Shown piece after piece: positions 27,332 through 36,552 of a stretch of 64,000 nt of DNA. The position numbers and the translations under genes were made by a program. Positions within the stretch are counted from its first letter, which is position 1; the number at the start of each line of letters is the position of its first letter. This DNA is from Delta-02 sp964513565. GTDB lineage: Bacteria; Desulfobacterota; Syntrophorhabdia; Syntrophorhabdales; Syntrophorhabdaceae. The notes under the pieces were generated by a model that saw nothing but the letters and a program-made list of their open reading frames with translations, did no database searches and was not told the DNA's origin. Location of the stretch: NCBI GenBank assembly GCA_964513565.1, contig CAZENE010000002.1, positions 1 to 64,000 of the forward strand, given 5' to 3'.

Positions 27332-29536
27332 ATGTTTCAAGACATCCCTCAATGCGTCCTTAAAGTCCAAGTAGAACGCATAACATATTATAACGAAGAG
27401 AATCATTACACCATAGCGAAAGTTAAGATCGAGGGAAAAAAATCCCTTATTACGGTCGTGGGAACCCTCTATTCGATTGTCCCCGGGGAGCTTCTCAGGG
27501 TACAGGGCGAATGGAACATCCATCCCCGTTATGGCGAGCAGTTCAGGATCACCTCCTACGAAACTCTGATGCCCGCAACGGTGAAGGGTATCGAGAGGTA
27601 CCTGGGCTCCGGCATGATAAAGGGCATCGGGCCGCAAATGGCAAAAAGACTTGTCGCTAAGTTTGGCGCTGCTACGCTCGATATGATAGATACGGATATA
27701 AACAAGCTTTTTGAAGTTCCGGGAATCGGCGAAAAACGGATCGAAATGATAAAAGGAGCCTGGGACGAACAGAAGGAAGTACGCAATGTAATGATCTTCT
27801 TGCAGGGAAACGGCGTTAGCCCGGCATACGCCGCCAAGATCTACCGATTCTATGGAAATGACGCGGTCAGGATAGTGCGCGATAATCCCTACCGACTGGC
27901 GGTCGATATTTTCGGAATAGGTTTCCTGACCGCCGACAGGATAGCGGAAAACCTCGGCATTGAGAAAGAAGCCCCTCTCAGGATCGAAACGGGCATTCTT
28001 TATGTACTGGGACAGCTCGCAGATGAGGGCCATCTCTTTTTCCCGTTCAACGAGCTTGTTAAGAGATCGGCGGAGGTCCTCGAAGTGCCGGAGGCTAAGA
28101 TACCCCCGGCTATCCTCAGCCTTGCCGCTGAACAAAGGGTCATCGTGGAAGGCGCCCTGCCGCCCTCACTCACAGCGGGTAATTATGAAACGGCTCCGGT
28201 CTATATCGCTTCCCTATACGAGGCCGAGAAGGGCATTGCCGATTGTATTGGGCGTCTTGCCGCGCATCCGAAGCAGATGAGGATCATCGATACTGACGAG
28301 GTTCCGGGCTTACCGGTTAAGGGTCAGGAGATCACGTTTTCGGAAAGGCAGCTTGATGCCGTCCGGGCGTCTCTGGAGCAAAAAGTGCTGGTGGTGACGG
28401 GAGGCCCGGGGACAGGAAAAACGACCATTATCAGGGCTATTATCGCCGTTGCCGGAAAATCCGGGCAAAAGGTTGTTTTAGCCGCTCCGACGGGAAGGGC
28501 TGCAAAAAGAATGACCGAGACGACGGGCGTGGAAGCCCGCACGATTCACCGGGTGCTCGAATACAACCCGCGGGAACTGTCCTCCGGAACAGGGTTTAAG
28601 CGCAACGAAGCAAATCCCCTGGACGCTGGGCTTATCATAATTGATGAGGCTTCAATGATAGATGCCCCGCTTATGTATCATCTCCTGAAAGCTATCCCTG
28701 CCGATGCGACTCTTGTCCTTGTCGGCGATATCGACCAGCTTCCATCCGTAGGGCCCGGATCGGTCCTCAAGGACATTATTCTTTCCGGTTGTTTTAAAAC
28801 GGTCCGGCTAAATGAAATATTCCGGCAGTCGCAGAAAAGCATGATAATTGTCAACGCCCATAGAATCAACAGGGGCGTGATGCCCGTATTGGGAGAGGGG
28901 CGCGATTTTGTTTTTGTCGAAAAGGAAGACCCGGACGAGGTCCTCCGGTATATTGTTGAATTGTGCACCGGGACGATCCCATCACGTTTCGGTCTTCGTG
29001 CGCTGGAAGATATACAAATATTAACACCGATGCACAGGGGGGTTGTTGGGGTTACTAATGTAAATGCACGGCTGCAGGAGGTGCTGAACAGGTCCTCGGA
29101 AAGCGTCTCGAGGGGAGGCCGGCTCTTTAAGACCGGCGACAAGGTCATCCAGATCAGGAACAATTATGAAAAGGATGTCTATAACGGCGATATAGGGAAG
29201 ATATTGAGTATCGACAAAGAAATACAAACGGTTAAAGTCGACTTTGACCGCAGGGTAGTGACCTACGATTTCAACGAACTTGACGAACTGATCCTCGCCT
29301 ACGCGATATCGGTTCACAAGTCGCAGGGAAGTGAATACCCTGCCGTGATCGTGCCGGTCCTTACACAGCATTATCTTCTTCTTCAGAGAAACCTCCTTTA
29401 TACCGCGGTTACCCGGGGAAAGAAGCTCGTCTACCTGGTAGGCACCAAGAGAGCGCTTTCCATCGCGATCCGCAACGACAAGATACGCAAGCGCTGCAGC
29501 TTGCTGGCCCAAAGACTGAAAGAGGCCGTAACGTAA
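27332..29536 (+). CDS. recD2: RecD2-type ATP-dependent DNA helicase
   Basis: 734 residues, the RecD2 length. An N-terminal OB-like region is followed by helix-hairpin-helix repeats (GIGPQMAKRL, VPGIGEKRI, about 90-150), then Walker A GGPGTGKTT near residue 355, Walker B IIIDEASM and a C-terminal UvrD-like motif VHKSQGSEYPAVIVP with TAVTRGKKLVYLVG. RecD2 works in replication-fork and mismatch repair independently of RecBC. Confidence 0.95.
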   Translation: MFQDIPQCVLKVQVERITYYNEENHYTIAKVKIEGKKSLITVVGTLYSIVPGELLRVQGEWNIHPRYGEQFRITSYETLMPATVKGIERYLGSGMIKGIGPQMAKRLVAKFGAATLDMIDTDINKLFEVPGIGEKRIEMIKGAWDEQKEVRNVMIFLQGNGVSPAYAAKIYRFYGNDAVRIVRDNPYRLAVDIFGIGFLTADRIAENLGIEKEAPLRIETGILYVLGQLADEGHLFFPFNELVKRSAEVLEVPEAKIPPAILSLAAEQRVIVEGALPPSLTAGNYETAPVYIASLYEAEKGIADCIGRLAAHPKQMRIIDTDEVPGLPVKGQEITFSERQLDAVRASLEQKVLVVTGGPGTGKTTIIRAIIAVAGKSGQKVVLAAPTGRAAKRMTETTGVEARTIHRVLEYNPRELSSGTGFKRNEANPLDAGLIIIDEASMIDAPLMYHLLKAIPADATLVLVGDIDQLPSVGPGSVLKDIILSGCFKTVRLNEIFRQSQKSMIIVNAHRINRGVMPVLGEGRDFVFVEKEDPDEVLRYIVELCTGTIPSRFGLRALEDIQILTPMHRGVVGVTNVNARLQEVLNRSSESVSRGGRLFKTGDKVIQIRNNYEKDVYNGDIGKILSIDKEIQTVKVDFDRRVVTYDFNELDELILAYAISVHKSQGSEYPAVIVPVLTQHYLLLQRNLLYTAVTRGKKLVYLVGTKRALSIAIRNDKIRKRCSLLAQRLKEAVT

Positions 29537-29555
29537 ATCGTGAATCGTGAATCGG
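29537..29555. repeat. Tandem ATCGTGA repeat after recD2
   Basis: AATCGTGAATCGTGAATCG directly follows the recD2 stop. Short tandem word of the same style as other gene-border repeats in this window. Confidence 0.5.
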
Positions 29556-29562
29556 CGTATGA

Positions 29563-29607
29563 TCCGGGTACATAGGTTACACTTGATTCCGGGAACATAG
29601 GTTAAAC
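29563..29607 (+). repeat. Paired CCGGGxACATAGGTTAxAC repeats, possible IS481-type end remnant
   Basis: TCCGGGTACATAGGTTACAC (29563-29582) is repeated as TCCGGGAACATAGGTTAAAC (29588-29607), 17-18 of 20 bases equal, centre to centre 25 bases. I recall this word from the ends of IS481-like elements; no transposase gene is present between here and 29804, so it would be a solo remnant. The element identity is inference. Confidence 0.45.
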
Positions 29608-29803
29608 CGTCCCAGCCTGTTTTATATCTGCTTCAAGGGCAGTTCTCTGCACAAATCTATCTTTCGTGTCCTCACAGTTTCATGATGAATGTCAATTAAA
29701 GCATGACATTACAATTGTTGGTTGAGCTACAGACGTTTTTTCGTGTTACCCCTATGATTATAGACATGGGCGCGCATGCCGTAAAGGTATTCAGGGGGGG
29801 ATC

Positions 29804-30250
29804 ATGCTGAGGAGCAAAAGGCTATTCAAACGGAAAAAAACCGGACAACGCCACAGTCGTGCCCGGAACACCGGTCATGAAGATCTCCCTTTTGCATATG
29901 GACATACGCAAAAAGACGATGCAAACTTCGTACGCGATTCGGACGAGGTCGAACGTGATGCACGCAACTGCTATCTGAGCGGGTTGTCGCATGAAAAGAG
30001 GGGAGAATACGCCAGCGCCCTTAGTGACTATGACAGGGCGATAAGCCTCGACCCCCGGCTGGCCTGGGCATACTATCATCGCGGTCTTATACATGGCTCG
30101 ACGGGAAATTCCCGGCAACAAAAGGAAGACTTCAATGCAGCGGCCCGATTGGGGCTTTGGATAGCGACAGACATGCCGGAGGCAGGGATTGATCGCAGGC
30201 GGCGAAATACGGTCATGACAAGTGATGACGCCCGTGGCCCGAAAATATGA
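29804..30250 (+). CDS. TPR-repeat protein
   Basis: 148 residues. The N-terminus is strongly basic (RSKRLFKRKKTGQRHSR), then two TPR units (CYLSGLSHEKRGEYASALSDYDRAISLDPRLAWAYYHRGLIH, about 62-105). No signal or membrane segment. The start ATG 29804 follows a G-rich run that can act as ribosome binding site. It lies between the IS-like remnant and the sigma-54 regulator; the partner is unknown. Confidence 0.65.
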   Translation: MLRSKRLFKRKKTGQRHSRARNTGHEDLPFAYGHTQKDDANFVRDSDEVERDARNCYLSGLSHEKRGEYASALSDYDRAISLDPRLAWAYYHRGLIHGSTGNSRQQKEDFNAAARLGLWIATDMPEAGIDRRRRNTVMTSDDARGPKI

Positions 30251-30448
30251 CAAAATTAATGTGGATTTCGTTACAGACACCCGTTATTGGCTGTTATAGC
30301 CTAGTATAGGCATCTCCAGAACACAGCCCGGCCCGGCAGTGCCGGGTGAAAGCAAATCTGTAGTATGAAGTTTTTTTGGGGGTAAACATATGGATCGAGA
30401 ACGATACCCGGATTTAGCCCCGGGGCTACGAACCGGAGAATCCCGGAC

Positions 30449-31858
30449 ATGATCAAAGTGTTGGTGGTCGATAAAGAGGGATCGAACTGCCGTATATTTG
30501 CCGAAGCGGCGACCCGCCTCGGAAACGAACTATCATTCCGGCACAGTTTGAACGACTGCCTGGAATCCCTAAAAACCGATCCCCCCGACGTAATATTTAT
30601 AGATTCCGATCTCCCGGACGGTAATCCCATCGGCGATCTCGATAAATTACAGAGATGCCCGTCGGTACCGACCATAATCGTCATGACTGCACGGGGGACG
30701 CCCGAAAATGCGGAAAGTGCGATCCGAAACGGGGCCTGGGATTATATACAGAAGCCTGAGGGCGTGAAGGAAGCCATATCCCGTCTCTCGCGGGCCGTCC
30801 AGTATCGCAGGGAATTCAGGAACGGGAACCGGAAAAACGAGATCAAGCGTAATGGTATAGTCGGCAACTCACCGGCGATGCGGGCTTCAATGGAAATGGT
30901 GAAACAGGCCGCCGAATCGGACCTCAATGTCCTCATCACAGGTGAAACGGGCACGGGGAAAGAACTCTTTGCCCTGTCCATCCATGATAACTCGAGGAGG
31001 GCTAACGAAAATTTCGTCGTTGTCGACTGCACGGCACTTCCGGAAACACTCGTGGAAAGCATACTTTTCGGGCATTCAAAGGGCGCGTTTACCGGAGCCG
31101 ACAAATCACAGGAAGGACTTATAAGGCAGGCCCATAAAGGCACGCTGTTCCTCGACGAGATGGGTGAATTGCCCCTTCCCTTGCAGAAGACATTCTTGAG
31201 GGTATTGCAGGAGCACCGCTTCAGGCCGCTCGGAAGCGAGAAAGAGGTCGAAAGCGATTTCCGGCTCATATCGGCAACGAACAAAAACCTTGAAAAAATG
31301 GTCGAGGAAGGGAAATTCAGGGGAGATCTGCTGTATCGGCTGCGATCAATGACCATCCATTTGCCTCCCCTGCGTCTTAACCGGGAAGACATCGGCGACC
31401 TGACGGCATACTACGTGGAAAAAGTATGCGATCGCTTCGGCATAAACCGGAAAATAGTTTCCGATGAGTTCCTGAAATATCTCACGAAATATCACTGGCC
31501 GGGCAATGTCAGGGAATTGTTCCATGTCGTCGAGCACGCATGCGCCGCGGGCCTTCATGAAGAGACCCTCTTTCCGGTGCATCTGCCCCAGGAGTTGAGG
31601 ATCTTTATTACACGGTCATTATTCGGCCAGGGCGAGCGCGCTGCCGTAAAGGAGGATCACGGCTGCAATGGATCGAAACACCCATTTCTCAGCTTGAAGA
31701 GTTTCCGCCGGAGCGCATACTCGGACCTTGAGGAAATGTATCTTCGCAATCTCCTGCTGTCGTCGGGAGACATCAAGGAAGCCTGCACGGTTTCCCGGCT
31801 GTCACGGACGAGACTCTACGGCCTTCTCAAGAAATATAACATCAGGAACCAGGTTTAA
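30449..31858 (+). CDS. Sigma-54-dependent response regulator (PrsR/NtrC type)
   Basis: 469 residues. A receiver domain (1-120) keeps Asp8, Glu10, phospho-acceptor Asp52 and Lys in IQKP. The AAA+ domain (about 135-370) has Walker A GETGTGKE, the sigma-54 contact loop GAFTGA and Walker B LFLDEMGE; a Fis-type helix-turn-helix ends the protein (DIKEACTVSRLSRTRLYGLLKKY). Position before a polysaccharide locus fits the PEP-CTERM-associated PrsR family. No clear -24/-12 promoter was found in front of the downstream genes, and the cognate kinase is not in the window. Confidence 0.93.
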   Translation: MIKVLVVDKEGSNCRIFAEAATRLGNELSFRHSLNDCLESLKTDPPDVIFIDSDLPDGNPIGDLDKLQRCPSVPTIIVMTARGTPENAESAIRNGAWDYIQKPEGVKEAISRLSRAVQYRREFRNGNRKNEIKRNGIVGNSPAMRASMEMVKQAAESDLNVLITGETGTGKELFALSIHDNSRRANENFVVVDCTALPETLVESILFGHSKGAFTGADKSQEGLIRQAHKGTLFLDEMGELPLPLQKTFLRVLQEHRFRPLGSEKEVESDFRLISATNKNLEKMVEEGKFRGDLLYRLRSMTIHLPPLRLNREDIGDLTAYYVEKVCDRFGINRKIVSDEFLKYLTKYHWPGNVRELFHVVEHACAAGLHEETLFPVHLPQELRIFITRSLFGQGERAAVKEDHGCNGSKHPFLSLKSFRRSAYSDLEEMYLRNLLLSSGDIKEACTVSRLSRTRLYGLLKKYNIRNQV

Positions 31859-32103
31859 TACGAATAGCAATCGTCTTGGCCTTGAGACAACAGGAAAAAC
31901 CCGGTGACATTCCAATTTCACACGTACATAAATCTCATCATGAAATCCAGTTTTATGGGACGAAGTCCCAAAAAAGTGAACATAACAAGAGGCGCCCGGT
32001 CATCGGGTAAAAAAAGGAACATTGCGAACAACCTTGATAATGGCGGTTTTAGGTACGACGTGATCACTGGCATGAATATTGATATACAGGTCATAGCCCT
32101 GAA

Positions 32104-32598
32104 ATGAACAGAACTATCAAGAACACAATACATCAGATGAGGGGAAACCGGAAAGTGCATATAAATAGGGAACGACGGAACGACCTGGTGTTTTATGCTA
32201 AGAATCATGAAGATATTCCCCGCAAACTGAGAGATATTCTGGAACCCCTCCTCTTCGACGAGCGTATTGAACTGTACAGAAGCCTTGCGAGTCTCAAGCA
32301 GCGCTTCTGTCTCCCTTCCGAAAAAAGGATCATTGCGATCATATTTGCCACGGATAAAGAGGACCTCCTAGACATTATATCGATGAAGTTTTTTTTCTCC
32401 GACGTGCAAGTTGTCCTCATACTTCCGAGTAGAAGGAAGGATATCATCGCCCTCGGGCATGGATTAAGGCCCAGGTTTATCACGTATAAGGACGCGGATT
32501 TTCGGGAATTGCTGTCAGTCATACGTAAAATGGCCGGGAATACCGGCAGGAGCACATCAACCGGCGGAGATGCCCGGCCCGGGATCCACGGAGAATAA
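32104..32598 (+). CDS. Receiver-like protein of unknown function
   Basis: 164 residues. From residue about 65 the pattern KRIIAIIFATDKEDLLDI, then VVLILPSRRKDIIALGHGL and PRFITYKD, has the alternating strand-helix look of a response-regulator fold but without the phospho-accepting Asp in a canonical place. Similar proteins occur next to exopolysaccharide genes in related bacteria, as I recall. No good ribosome binding site precedes ATG 32104; a later start is possible. An upstream 67-codon frame overlapping its ATG is not convincing. Confidence 0.6.
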   Translation: MNRTIKNTIHQMRGNRKVHINRERRNDLVFYAKNHEDIPRKLRDILEPLLFDERIELYRSLASLKQRFCLPSEKRIIAIIFATDKEDLLDIISMKFFFSDVQVVLILPSRRKDIIALGHGLRPRFITYKDADFRELLSVIRKMAGNTGRSTSTGGDARPGIHGE

Positions 32599-32791
32599 GG
32601 CGGCCCCTTAAACAAGGAGAGCCCCGGTTTTTTGACAAGGACTGGCGACTGCCCGAAATATGGATGGCAGTTGGATCAAAAGAGATGAATGCTTTGCAAA
32701 TGGTCCCGCGAGGGGCATCGGCCGAGAAAGCTTTTGGGCTGGATGGCGGTAGCCTGCTTAAAAATCGGTGAACGCGGCTTCAGGAGGATAT

Positions 32792-33043
32792 ATGAAAAGA
32801 TGGTTTATCGCAGGAATACCAATGATGCTTCTGCTCACATTCCCGTGTTCGGGAATAAGCCAGTCTTCGCGGTGCGTTATTCTCGCTAAAGAGGGAAACA
32901 GGGCTCTGGTGAGCTGTAATGGAGGGCGGACACGATATATCGACATCCGCGGGAAAACGGACATCTATAATGTCGGAGACAGTATTGAGGCCTCCGATAT
33001 GGATGACCGCACGCCTGGAAAATTGCCGGACAGGCAAAAGTAA
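32792..33043 (+). CDS. Small exported protein, unknown
   Basis: 83 residues from ATG 32792, preceded by a strong CAGGAGG; an upstream in-frame start adds residues before the signal peptide. The signal (about 1-24, MKRWFIAGIPMMLLLTFPCSG) leads to a short mature part with two Cys. Ten bases before the export lipoprotein gene, so likely the first gene of that operon. Confidence 0.7.
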   Translation: MKRWFIAGIPMMLLLTFPCSGISQSSRCVILAKEGNRALVSCNGGRTRYIDIRGKTDIYNVGDSIEASDMDDRTPGKLPDRQK

Positions 33044-33053
33044 GGAGAACAAA

Positions 33054-33839
33054 ATGAGATCAAGAATGGTTGTGTTGTCAGTGCTTATGGGGCTGTCAGT
33101 TCTTCTGGTTTCGTGTGCTCCGAATACTGTGAGGAATTCCGCTTCACTGACTCAAATGGATCAGCAATCGCGTTCCTATCCTCAAAGGGAGTATCTGATA
33201 GCCGCGGGGGACGTGCTCGACATCAAATTTGTGAACAATCCCGAATTGAACGAAATGGCCGTTCCTGTTAGGCCGGACGGCAGGATATCCCTCCAACTGG
33301 CTCCCGAAGTAAAAGCGGCGGGATTAACACCCAACCAGTTGAGGCAGCAGATCGGTGAGCAATATTCAGCCGAGGTCAAAAGACCGGATGTGACGGTTGT
33401 TGTCCGGAATTTCTCGGACCAGAAGATCTTCGTCGACGGCGAGGTTGTTTTACCCGGACTGATCGAGCTTAAAGGTCCCACAACCGTCATGAGGGCAATA
33501 GCGCAGGCACGGGGCCTGCGCGAAACGGCGCGGATGAGTAATGTCATAATAATCAGGAAAGATTTTGACGGCTCCGCGATGGCGGCAAACGTTGATCTGA
33601 CCAAGGTCATGAACGGGACGGATATGGCGCAGGATATCCATCTCATTCCCTATGACATTGTCTATGTGCCCAAGTCCAACATAGCCCGGATCGATAAATT
33701 TGTGGATGAATACATTAATAGGGTCGTGCCCGGCGGGTTCCCCGGTTGGGATCAATTCGCAAATCCCTACAGGTATTCTTTCGGCGGACGTACGAATGAC
33801 GTGTTCACATCGGGTGAAGCCGTCGTGATAAGGCCGTAA
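33054..33839 (+). CDS. Polysaccharide export lipoprotein (Wza/GfcE family)
   Basis: 261 residues from ATG 33054 behind AAGGAG; a longer frame upstream overlaps the small exported protein. A lipobox signal ends at LVSCAP (Cys 21). The poly-export domain (YLIAAGDVLDIKFVNNPELN, about 48-130) is followed by a soluble-ligand-binding beta-grasp segment (IFVDGEVVLPGLIEL, about 130-190). It forms the outer-membrane channel for the polymer, as in XrtA-type loci. Confidence 0.92.
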   Translation: MRSRMVVLSVLMGLSVLLVSCAPNTVRNSASLTQMDQQSRSYPQREYLIAAGDVLDIKFVNNPELNEMAVPVRPDGRISLQLAPEVKAAGLTPNQLRQQIGEQYSAEVKRPDVTVVVRNFSDQKIFVDGEVVLPGLIELKGPTTVMRAIAQARGLRETARMSNVIIIRKDFDGSAMAANVDLTKVMNGTDMAQDIHLIPYDIVYVPKSNIARIDKFVDEYINRVVPGGFPGWDQFANPYRYSFGGRTNDVFTSGEAVVIRP

Positions 33840-33852
33840 AGGAGGTTGAAGA

Positions 33853-35232
33853 ATGATTGAAAAACGATATCAACCCATCGATTTTTCGAATATACGTGAT
33901 ATTCTCTCTGTACTTTTCAAGAGAAAATATACGATCATGGCGGTTTTCGTTATCGTTTTCGGCGCTGTATTTCTTTATGCCCTGCTTACACCCCGTCTCT
34001 ATGAGGCGAAGAGCATTCTTCTAGTAAAACTGGGAAGGGAGTTCCTGAGGACATCCGAAGGGACAACGGGTTCGAACTCAGGGCTCCTGGTCCAGCCCGA
34101 AACGATAATGAAGAGCGAAATGAGCATATTGACAAGCAGGGACCTGATCACGAGTGTGATGGACACGGTAGGGTTGCCGAATATCTACCCGAGATTTAAG
34201 AAAGCGGACAAAAAGGCCACCCAGGTGGCTGTGTCTTCATTCGAAGGAGATCTCAACGTATCCAACGTCCCCAATTCAGGCCTTATCCAGGTAGCGTTCA
34301 CCCATCGGGACCCGGCAACGGCGGCAAAGGTCGTCAATACGCTTGTTGACAATTTTAAAGATAAACACCTTGAAGTGTTCGGGGTTAAGACAACCGCTTT
34401 TCTTGAGCGCCAGGAAAAAACATTTCAGCAGAGATTAAGGGACTCGGAAAGCAACCTGTCGGATTTCAGGGTAAAAAATAAGGTTTTTTCATTCGATGAA
34501 CAAAAAACCAATCTGGTAAATCTGCTTTCCACGCTTGATGAAAAGCTGAAGACCGCACAACTCGAGACCGTAGAGCTTGAACAGAAGATGGTTTTTATCA
34601 GGAGCCCGAAATGGACTGTTGACATGTCTCCCGATACGCGCAACCAGCTCGTCACCCTCCAGCAGAAAGAGCAGGGGCTTCGCCAGAAATATACCGAGAC
34701 ATCGCGGGCTGTGGCAGCGGCCCACCAGGAAATTTCCGCATTAAAAGAATCTATCCGACAGGCAAATGAGCAAGCACGGCAAATAGAGATCGGAAAGACA
34801 GAGGGCCAGTTGTCGATAGCGCGCACCCGGGCGGCAAGCATCAGGTCGCAGATGCGTGACGTCGAAAATGAATTGAATTCCCTTGACCACCATGGACGCA
34901 CATTCCAGACCCTGAAGCGGGAGGCTGCCCAGCTTGAGCAAAATCACCAGATATACTCGCGGAAACTGGAAGAATCATTGATCATGGATGATATGGACCG
35001 GCAGAAGATGGTCGCTGTCAGCATAGTGCAGAAGGCAACAGTACCCGCGTTTCCCAAAAAGCAAAAGGTTACCCGGGGTGCGATGGTCGCAGGTGGTTTT
35101 TTCGGCGGCATCGCGGCTGGCGTCGCTCTTGCGATAGTGCTCGAGTTCATGACCCCGGGGATGCCGACTCCTGCAAGCGCAGAGCGGAAACTTGGCGTCC
35201 CGGTACTCGTTTCCGTAATGAGAAAAGATTAA
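33853..35232 (+). CDS. Chain-length determining protein (Wzz/GumC type)
   Basis: 459 residues with a membrane helix near residue 30-50, a long coiled-coil periplasmic part (about 170-390) and a second helix near 415-435 (GAMVAGGFFGGIAAGVALAIV) with the PxxPxxP-like PAFPKK before it. It sets polymer length in the inner membrane. It lacks the fused kinase domain; the separate kinase relative lies two genes downstream. Confidence 0.92.
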   Translation: MIEKRYQPIDFSNIRDILSVLFKRKYTIMAVFVIVFGAVFLYALLTPRLYEAKSILLVKLGREFLRTSEGTTGSNSGLLVQPETIMKSEMSILTSRDLITSVMDTVGLPNIYPRFKKADKKATQVAVSSFEGDLNVSNVPNSGLIQVAFTHRDPATAAKVVNTLVDNFKDKHLEVFGVKTTAFLERQEKTFQQRLRDSESNLSDFRVKNKVFSFDEQKTNLVNLLSTLDEKLKTAQLETVELEQKMVFIRSPKWTVDMSPDTRNQLVTLQQKEQGLRQKYTETSRAVAAAHQEISALKESIRQANEQARQIEIGKTEGQLSIARTRAASIRSQMRDVENELNSLDHHGRTFQTLKREAAQLEQNHQIYSRKLEESLIMDDMDRQKMVAVSIVQKATVPAFPKKQKVTRGAMVAGGFFGGIAAGVALAIVLEFMTPGMPTPASAERKLGVPVLVSVMRKD

Positions 35233-35259
35233 GCTTATAACAAATGGGGATGGTGAGAT

Positions 35260-36501
35260 ATGTACCTTAAATTCTATAACCTCAAAAAGCAGCCGTTTCA
35301 TATTACTCCGGACCCCGAGTTCCTGTATTTGAGTCCCAGCCATAAAGAGGCCCTCGCAGCTATCATATACGGGATCGAAAAGAAGAAAGGGTTTGTAGGG
35401 ATCGTCGGGGCAGTCGGTGTCGGCAAAACAACGATATTGCGCTCGTACCTTGAAAAGGCAGACAAAACGCATCTGAAGATCATCTATGTATTTAATGCGA
35501 AACTATCGTATGAGGGCCTTCTCAGGACAATTTACAAAGACCTCGACCTGCCTGTTGAATCGAATGATGTTGTCGAAATGACCAACCGGCTTTACGAGGT
35601 CCTGATCGAGGCATTCAAGCAGGGCAATACAGTGGTCCTTGTTATCGACGAGGCGCAGAATATGCCCCTCGATACGCTCGAAAACCTCCGGATGCTTTCA
35701 AATCTCGAAACATCGCGTGAAAAATTGATCCAGATAGTGCTTATAGGCCAGCCGGAATTTGAGGAGCAGCTCAAAGATGACCGGTTAAGGCAGCTCAGAC
35801 AGCGCCTGGCGATCAAATCGACGATCCTGCCCCTTACCGAGAAAGAAAGCCTGGAATATATCCGTTACAGACTGCAAAAGGCGGGGGCCGCGGCGTCCTC
35901 GATTTTTTCGCGGCCTGCCCTCTCGTCTATAATTAAAAAAGCAAAGGGGGTACCGCGGATCATAAACGTCCTGTGCGATAATTCCCTGATAACTGGCTTC
36001 GGTTATCGTAAAGAGCATATAAACCGCGCGATCGTAAAGGAGATAATACGGGATTTCGAAGGTTTGAAATGGCCTTCCGGGGGCAGATGGTGGTTCCCGG
36101 CCGTGTCTGCGCTGACTATTTTTCTTATCGCCATGGCATGGCTCCTTCCCAACCACGAGATAGCGCTCGGAAAGTTCAAGGCATGGAGAAGCAAGGATGA
36201 CGTAAAATCGGATGTTTTGCTGAAAGTCGCTGCGCCTGTGCCGGAAAGATTCGAAGTAGAAGAAGAGCCAACACCCCCGCCAACGGCCCCTGACAGGAAA
36301 TCTGCAATGATAAAAAAATCTGTAAATCCCGGAGACACTCTTTATAAACTCTCCCGGCAAATTTACGGAAAGGTTGACAGCCGGACGATGAAGCTTATAA
36401 CCGAAAACAACCCCCATGTTCTCAATCCTAACATTATTCACGTAGGGAGCGTCTTGAGTTTTCCCGCATTGTCTGAAGACGAGAGAGCATCCCGGCCATA
36501 A
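35260..36501 (+). CDS. XrtA-type secretion ATPase (ExeA-like) with LysM domain
   Basis: 413 residues. The AAA domain begins MYLKFYNLKKQPFHITPDPEF, has Walker A GAVGVGKTT at residues 50-58 and Walker B VVLVIDEAQN near residue 130. A membrane helix (about 284-300) and a C-terminal LysM (KKSVNPGDTLYKLSRQIYG, about 351-405) follow. The family is the putative secretion ATPase of PEP-CTERM loci; the LysM extension may anchor it to peptidoglycan. Confidence 0.92.
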   Translation: MYLKFYNLKKQPFHITPDPEFLYLSPSHKEALAAIIYGIEKKKGFVGIVGAVGVGKTTILRSYLEKADKTHLKIIYVFNAKLSYEGLLRTIYKDLDLPVESNDVVEMTNRLYEVLIEAFKQGNTVVLVIDEAQNMPLDTLENLRMLSNLETSREKLIQIVLIGQPEFEEQLKDDRLRQLRQRLAIKSTILPLTEKESLEYIRYRLQKAGAAASSIFSRPALSSIIKKAKGVPRIINVLCDNSLITGFGYRKEHINRAIVKEIIRDFEGLKWPSGGRWWFPAVSALTIFLIAMAWLLPNHEIALGKFKAWRSKDDVKSDVLLKVAAPVPERFEVEEEPTPPPTAPDRKSAMIKKSVNPGDTLYKLSRQIYGKVDSRTMKLITENNPHVLNPNIIHVGSVLSFPALSEDERASRP

Positions 36502-36552
36502 CCGCTTTGCAGGCCGGTGCCCGGCAGGGATTATCGTCGCAAAGGAGGCAAA

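Noticed and set aside
30300..30448. Possible cyclic-di-GMP riboswitch before the sigma-54 regulator
   Set aside because: Only a 6-bp CCCGGC/GCCGGG hairpin at about 30330-30345 and a GAAAGCAAA word are seen; the conserved GEMM core is missing.
31950..31980. Terminator at TGGGAC/GTCCCA hairpin
   Set aside because: The hairpin is followed by A on the plus strand and lacks a T tract after it on the minus strand.
31904..32107. 67-codon frame overlapping the start of the receiver-like gene (GTG start)
   Set aside because: No ribosome binding site, odd composition and no recognisable motif; the ATGA overlap alone is not enough.
32599..32791. Possible riboswitch or sigma-54 promoter before the export operon
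   Set aside because: No GG-N10-GC spacing fits a -24/-12 element and no known riboswitch core could be aligned.
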